Shown piece by piece: positions 5,708-8,110 of a stretch of 8,110 bases of DNA (positions are counted from its first letter, which is position 1; each line of letters begins with the position of its first letter). The stretch spans positions 1 through 8,110 of the forward strand of contig CABUSL010000095.1 in NCBI GenBank assembly GCA_902494295.1. The letters run 5' to 3'. A program made the position numbers and the translations under genes. The notes beneath the pieces were generated by a model. The model was not told the origin of the DNA. It was given only the letters and a program-made list of their open reading frames with translations, and did not search any database. Source of the DNA: an uncultured Collinsella sp. (lineage in GTDB: Bacteria > Actinomycetota > Coriobacteriia > Coriobacteriales > Coriobacteriaceae).

Positions 5708-6709
5708 ATGGAAGACCCTATCCAGGCCGAGATCGTCCTGTACCAGTCCGAGGGGACAAACGTGCCGGTGCAGGTACGCTACATGAACGAAACGCTTTGG
5801 ATGCCCCAGAAGGAAATCGCCGAGCTGTTCGACAAGGACAAGTCGACCATCTCGCGCCACATGAAGAACATCTTCGAAGAGGGTGAGCTTGCCCGAGAGG
5901 CAGTTGTTGCAAAAATTGCAACAACTGCCTCAGATGGCAAGACATATATGGTCGACTTCTACGCGCTCGATGCCATCATTGCCGTCGGATACCGCGTGAA
6001 CTCGCTGCGCGCGACCCGTTTCCGCCAGTGGGCCACGGCGACCCTCAAGGAGTACATCACCAAGGGTTTCGTCCTCAACGACGACATGCTCAAGAACGGC
6101 CGGCCCTTCGGCAAGGACTACTTCGACGAGCTGCTCGCCCGCATCCGCGACATCCGCGCGAGCGAGCGGCGCGTGTGGCTCAAGATCACCGACATATTCC
6201 AGGAGTGCAGCTTCGACTACGACAAGGACTCGACCATGGCCAAGAACTTCTACGCCGCGGTCCAGAACAAGATGCACTACGCCGTCACCGGGCACACCGC
6301 GGCCGAGATCGTCCAGGGGCGCTCCGACCCCTCCAAGCCCAACATGGGACTCACGTCGTGGAAGGGAGGCCCCGAGGGCCGCATTCACTCCTCGGACGTC
6401 ACCGTGGCCAAGAACTACCTGTCCGAGGACGAGATCAGGCAGCTGAACCGCCTCGTCACGATGCTGCTCGACACGCTCGAGGACAGGGCCGAGCGGCACG
6501 TCCTTACGAGCATGGAGGACTGCGAGCGCCTGCTCGACGGCTTCCTGACATTCAGCGGGCGCGAGGTGCTCAAGGGCCTCGGCAACCGCAACAAGAAGAC
6601 GGCGGACAAGATCGCCAAGGAGCGCTTCCATGAGTTCCAGAAGCTCCAGGACAAGGCCTACGAGAACGACTTCGAGCGCATGACGAAGCGTCTGAACGGC
6701 AAGGCGTGA
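5708..6709 (+). CDS. rhuM: RhuM family protein
   Basis: A 333-residue protein matching the RhuM (COG3943-type) family, named for a Salmonella pathogenicity-island gene and common in mobile and defence islands. Its biochemical role is not established. Residues 20-60 carry a winged-helix-like segment (ETLWMPQKEIAELFDKDKST, then ISRHMKNIFEEGEL), followed by the family hallmark DGKTYMVDFYALDAIIAVGY and RVNSLRATRFRQWAT (about 76-110). The C-terminal portion includes WLKITDIFQECSFDYD, NKMHYAVTGHTAAEIV and a Lys-rich helical tail. The length is near the family norm, so the gene appears complete. The start at 5708 has a GGAAAGG site nine bases upstream. It follows the XRE gene by 23 bp and is probably co-transcribed and controlled by it. 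Codons are strongly G/C-ending except in codons 64-75, which form a perfect inverted repeat. Confidence 0.9.
   Translation: MEDPIQAEIVLYQSEGTNVPVQVRYMNETLWMPQKEIAELFDKDKSTISRHMKNIFEEGELAREAVVAKIATTASDGKTYMVDFYALDAIIAVGYRVNSLRATRFRQWATATLKEYITKGFVLNDDMLKNGRPFGKDYFDELLARIRDIRASERRVWLKITDIFQECSFDYDKDSTMAKNFYAAVQNKMHYAVTGHTAAEIVQGRSDPSKPNMGLTSWKGGPEGRIHSSDVTVAKNYLSEDEIRQLNRLVTMLLDTLEDRAERHVLTSMEDCERLLDGFLTFSGREVLKGLGNRNKKTADKIAKERFHEFQKLQDKAYENDFERMTKRLNGKA
5897..5931. repeat. Perfect inverted repeat, 16-bp arms, inside rhuM
   Basis: Arms 5897-5912 and 5916-5931 are exact inverse complements around an AAA loop. They encode residues 64-75 (EAVVAKIATTAS). The codons here (GCA GTT GTT GCA AAA ATT GCA ACA ACT) end in A or T, unlike the G/C-ending codons on both sides. 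It could be an RNA hairpin, a protein-binding operator or a recombination site. Confidence 0.9.
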
Positions 6710-6743
6710 CGGGCACAAGGGCCCATCAAAACGCCAGTTGTTC

Positions 6744-6848
6744 CCCATTTTCGTGGGGTCGCGAAAATGGGCGACGGCTTGACCGCGCCGACGGCAAACG
6801 GTAATTTGGACAGCGGTATTGACGCAGGGACCCCACGGGGCCAGCGTC
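6744..6848 (+). other. Structured spacer with competing hairpins, possible RNA element
   Basis: Hairpin 1 pairs 6744-6753 with 6762-6771 (perfect 10 bp, loop TGGGGTCG). Hairpin 2 spans 6821-6848: GACGC/GCGTC outer stem and GG, CCCC/GGGG, CC inner stem with a small bulge. Bases 6752-6760 (CGTGGGGTC), mostly the loop of hairpin 1, are an exact 9-bp complement of 6829-6837 in hairpin 2, so a kissing or alternative pairing is possible. No coding frame is credible here. Confidence 0.4.
6779..6807 (+). promoter_or_regulatory. Candidate sigma-70-type promoter upstream of hairpin 2 and the terminator
   Basis: TTGACC (6779-6784) is separated by 17 bases from TAATTT (6802-6807). The -35 is good and the -10 weak. 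A transcript would begin near 6814 and run into hairpin 2 and the terminator at 6855-6886, giving either a short RNA of about 75 bases or an attenuated leader for the gene at 6957. Confidence 0.25.
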
Positions 6849-6854
6849 CAAAGG

Positions 6855-6886
6855 AAAGGCGGCTGTCCCCGAGGACAGTCGCCTTT
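6855..6886 (+). terminator. Intrinsic terminator after rhuM
   Basis: A 14-bp stem (6855-6868 with 6873-6886) carries one G-U pair and a CCGA tetraloop. The T-rich 3' arm and following bases read CTTTCTTCGTCT. It lies about 145 bases past the rhuM stop and is well placed to end the XRE-rhuM transcript or a small RNA. The A-rich left arm would also allow function on the opposite strand. Confidence 0.75.
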
Positions 6887-6956
6887 CTTCGTCTATGAGC
6901 ATCCCAACGAGAGGACAGAATTATCCACCGAGGTGATTCGGATATGGAGACATGTG

Positions 6957-7832
6957 ATGGAGCGTAAAACAATAACCTTCAAATTCGAGGGCGACCTGGA
7001 AGGGGTCTCAGTCGGCACGTTCACCGCGGCGCTCCTCGGCTACTCGAGGGCCGTACAGGCTTCGGCAAGAGAACTTGATCCGAATGCGGTCATCGACGTC
7101 GAGATAACCGCAACTCGCCCCGGCTGCCTGGAAGCCATTCTCCAGGCGGTCGTAAAAGACCTGCCAGGCATACTTGGGACGCTGAGCCAAACGAGCGATC
7201 AGCTCGAGCCGGTGCTGAGTGCCTTCAAGGGCTATCTCGAGCTCCGCCGGTTCCTCGGCAAGAACGGAGCACCGAAAAGCGTCGAGCGCGTTGGCGACGG
7301 CATCTCGGTAACCGCTGGCAACAACTCAGTCATCAATATCACGCAGAACGTCTATAAGGTCAGTGGCTCCAATGAGGTCGACTCCGCTGTCTCGTCAATG
7401 TTCGGCGCGCTCGCGGACAACGAGAAGATCGGCGGCCTATCGATAAGCGGAGACGGTGTCGACGGCTTCGAATCTTCACGAGACGACTTCGAAGACATCA
7501 GGACGGCGCCCAAGTGCGAGACGGAGCAGGAGCGCGACGTCATCATGAAGGGTCAGCACCTCAACGTCGCGAAACCCGTGCTCGAGTACAGCGACAAGCG
7601 CAAATGGGAACTCTACTGGAACGGCCAGAAGCTCTCGGCGAACATGGGGGACTTCGACTTCCTCGGCCAGCTCGCGAGGCGTGAACGCACGTTCGGCATC
7701 GGGGACGACATGATTGCGGACCTGTTGCTCCGTCAACGACGGAACGAGATCGGAGCATGGGAGAACAAGTCCGTGAGGATAACCAAGGTCCATGACCTCA
7801 GACCCGCTCCAGAAGACCAGAAGCTTCTATAG
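6957..7832 (+). CDS. Uncharacterised two-domain island protein
   Basis: A 291-residue protein that I cannot assign to a named family. Residues 1-105 begin with a beta strand (TITFKFEGDLEGVSVGTFTA) and continue through amphipathic helices, with EITATRPGCLEAILQAVV at 49-66. A central segment has GISVTAGNNSVINITQNVY (115-133), a glycine/asparagine turn typical of short beta repeats, then an acidic linker (about 150-195). Residues 200-283 form a C-terminal beta domain with HLNVAKPVLE, KWELYWNGQKLSANMGDFDF and ERTFGIGDDMI. The pattern of W217, F235 and GD 249-250 recalls a C-terminal module seen in uncharacterised proteins of accessory islands; that resemblance is from memory. There is no signal peptide, membrane segment or obvious catalytic motif. 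ATG 6957 was chosen for GGAG seven bases upstream; the open frame extends back to 6819 through the terminator, which is not credible as coding. It stands alone between a terminator and an integrase. Confidence 0.75.
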   Translation: MERKTITFKFEGDLEGVSVGTFTAALLGYSRAVQASARELDPNAVIDVEITATRPGCLEAILQAVVKDLPGILGTLSQTSDQLEPVLSAFKGYLELRRFLGKNGAPKSVERVGDGISVTAGNNSVINITQNVYKVSGSNEVDSAVSSMFGALADNEKIGGLSISGDGVDGFESSRDDFEDIRTAPKCETEQERDVIMKGQHLNVAKPVLEYSDKRKWELYWNGQKLSANMGDFDFLGQLARRERTFGIGDDMIADLLLRQRRNEIGAWENKSVRITKVHDLRPAPEDQKLL

Positions 7833-7858
7833 CAAACTGCGCTAGAGCCCAACCAAGC

Positions 7859-7877
7859 CGTCAAAGCGCTTTTGACG
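7859..7877. repeat. Inverted repeat CGTCAAA-N5-TTTGACG
   Basis: A perfect 7-bp-arm dyad with a GCGCT centre starts 26 bases past the stop of the 291-residue gene. No U-run follows, so it is at best a weak terminator. Its place beside the integrase makes a recombinase or excisionase site equally possible. Confidence 0.4.
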
Positions 7878-7894
7878 ACTCCAGACATAAAGAA

Positions 7895-7933
7895 ACCCCA
7901 CCGCGCACGGCTGGAACCTTGGCGCGTTGGGGT
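7895..7933 (-). terminator. Terminator-like hairpin, minus strand
   Basis: Arms 7895-7906 and 7922-7933 pair at 11 of 12 positions. On the minus strand the 3' arm is followed by TTTCTTTATG, so it has terminator form for leftward transcription. No minus-strand gene is visible upstream of it apart from the integrase antisense strand, so the target transcript is unclear. Confidence 0.4.
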
Positions 7934-7945
7934 GATAGCAAGGAT

Positions 7946-7974
7946 GCCGGAGTAACACGGAGATAGCTCCGGGC
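7946..7974. repeat. Inverted repeat before the integrase start
   Basis: CCGGAG (7947-7952) and CTCCGG (7967-7972) are exact inverse complements and extend to TGCCGGAG against CTCCGGGCA with one bulged base. The dyad ends 17 bases before the integrase ATG and could be an operator or part of an attachment site. Confidence 0.4.
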
Positions 7975-7990
7975 AACCTTGGGACATTAT

Positions 7991-8110
7991 ATGACACGCA
8001 AGCAGAGGCGCCGCGCGTGGGGCTCAATCACCGAGGCCAAGCGTGGCAAGAAATGCATCCTCCGATGGCAGGAGAACACGCCGCGCGGACGCAAACGTAA
8101 GACCATGACG
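7991..8110 (+). CDS. Tyrosine-recombinase-type integrase, N-terminal fragment
   Basis: Forty codons are present before the window ends. The protein begins MTRKQRRRAWGSITEAKRGK and continues with KCILRWQENTPRGRKRKTMT. A basic start, then a W/RGSI strand-turn-strand with a conserved Arg-Trp, is the usual form of the N-terminal arm-binding segment of actinobacterial phage and ICE integrases. The catalytic domain with its R-H-R-Y residues lies outside the window, so the class rests on the N-terminus only. No clear ribosome site precedes ATG 7991; an in-frame TTG at 7979 also lacks one, so translation may be weak or the start may differ. Its presence at the edge of a regulator/RhuM/unknown-protein cluster supports a mobile island. 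Confidence 0.65.
   Translation, partial: MTRKQRRRAWGSITEAKRGKKCILRWQENTPRGRKRKTMT

Noticed and set aside
5930..6748. Long minus-strand open frame opposite rhuM
   Set aside because: Leucine/valine-rich shadow of a clear RhuM gene, with no supported start or motif.
6819..6956. N-terminal extension of the 291-residue protein
   Set aside because: The extra 46 codons run through an intrinsic terminator and have low-complexity content; ATG 6957 has a proper ribosome site.

Overview
The window looks like chromosomal DNA from a high-GC gut actinobacterium. Coriobacteriia (Collinsella or a near relative) is my best guess, from protein style, GC-ending codons and the repeat-rich spacers. I recognise no single decisive marker, so the taxonomic call is inference.

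Left part (1-4388), minus strand. It begins with the N-terminal 224 codons of an M24-family (Xaa-Pro type) peptidase that runs off the left edge. A 471-base spacer (674-1144) follows with no credible gene. It is packed with repeats: a degenerate tandem repeat, a 160-bp element with 29-bp terminal inverted repeats that looks like a MITE, a 19-bp-stem hairpin, and two copies of a 24-bp direct repeat flanking these. Next is a tight three-gene operon read right to left: a DAO-fold FAD oxidoreductase with a BFD-type [2Fe-2S] tail, a pyridine-nucleotide-disulfide-type FAD/NAD oxidoreductase, and a small DUF1667 protein with a CxxCx3C...C cluster motif. This trio resembles the anaerobic glycerol-3-phosphate dehydrogenase (Glp-like) modules of anaerobic gut bacteria. 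The three proteins probably form one electron-transferring complex, but the substrate cannot be proved from sequence.

Middle (4389-5300), intergenic and decayed. It holds a possible operator for the redox operon, a GC-rich imperfect hairpin, three copies of a 15-bp motif placed exactly 40 bp apart in alternating orientation, a doubtful 80-codon ORF, and an XRE-type regulator gene broken by one missing base in a G run. A strikingly AT-rich divergent promoter region with repeated TTTAC/GTAAA boxes separates this regulator from the next gene.

Right part (5301-8110), plus strand, accessory island. An intact XRE regulator is followed by a RhuM-family protein gene, whose coding sequence contains a perfect 16-bp-arm inverted repeat written in locally atypical A/T-ending codons. 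A structured spacer follows, with mutually exclusive hairpins and an intrinsic terminator. Then come an uncharacterised two-domain protein (291 aa), a hairpin-rich spacer, and the start of a tyrosine-recombinase-like integrase that runs off the right edge. Regulator, RhuM, an accessory gene and an integrase together suggest an integrated mobile element or defence-type island, whose left boundary probably lies between 4389 and 5300.
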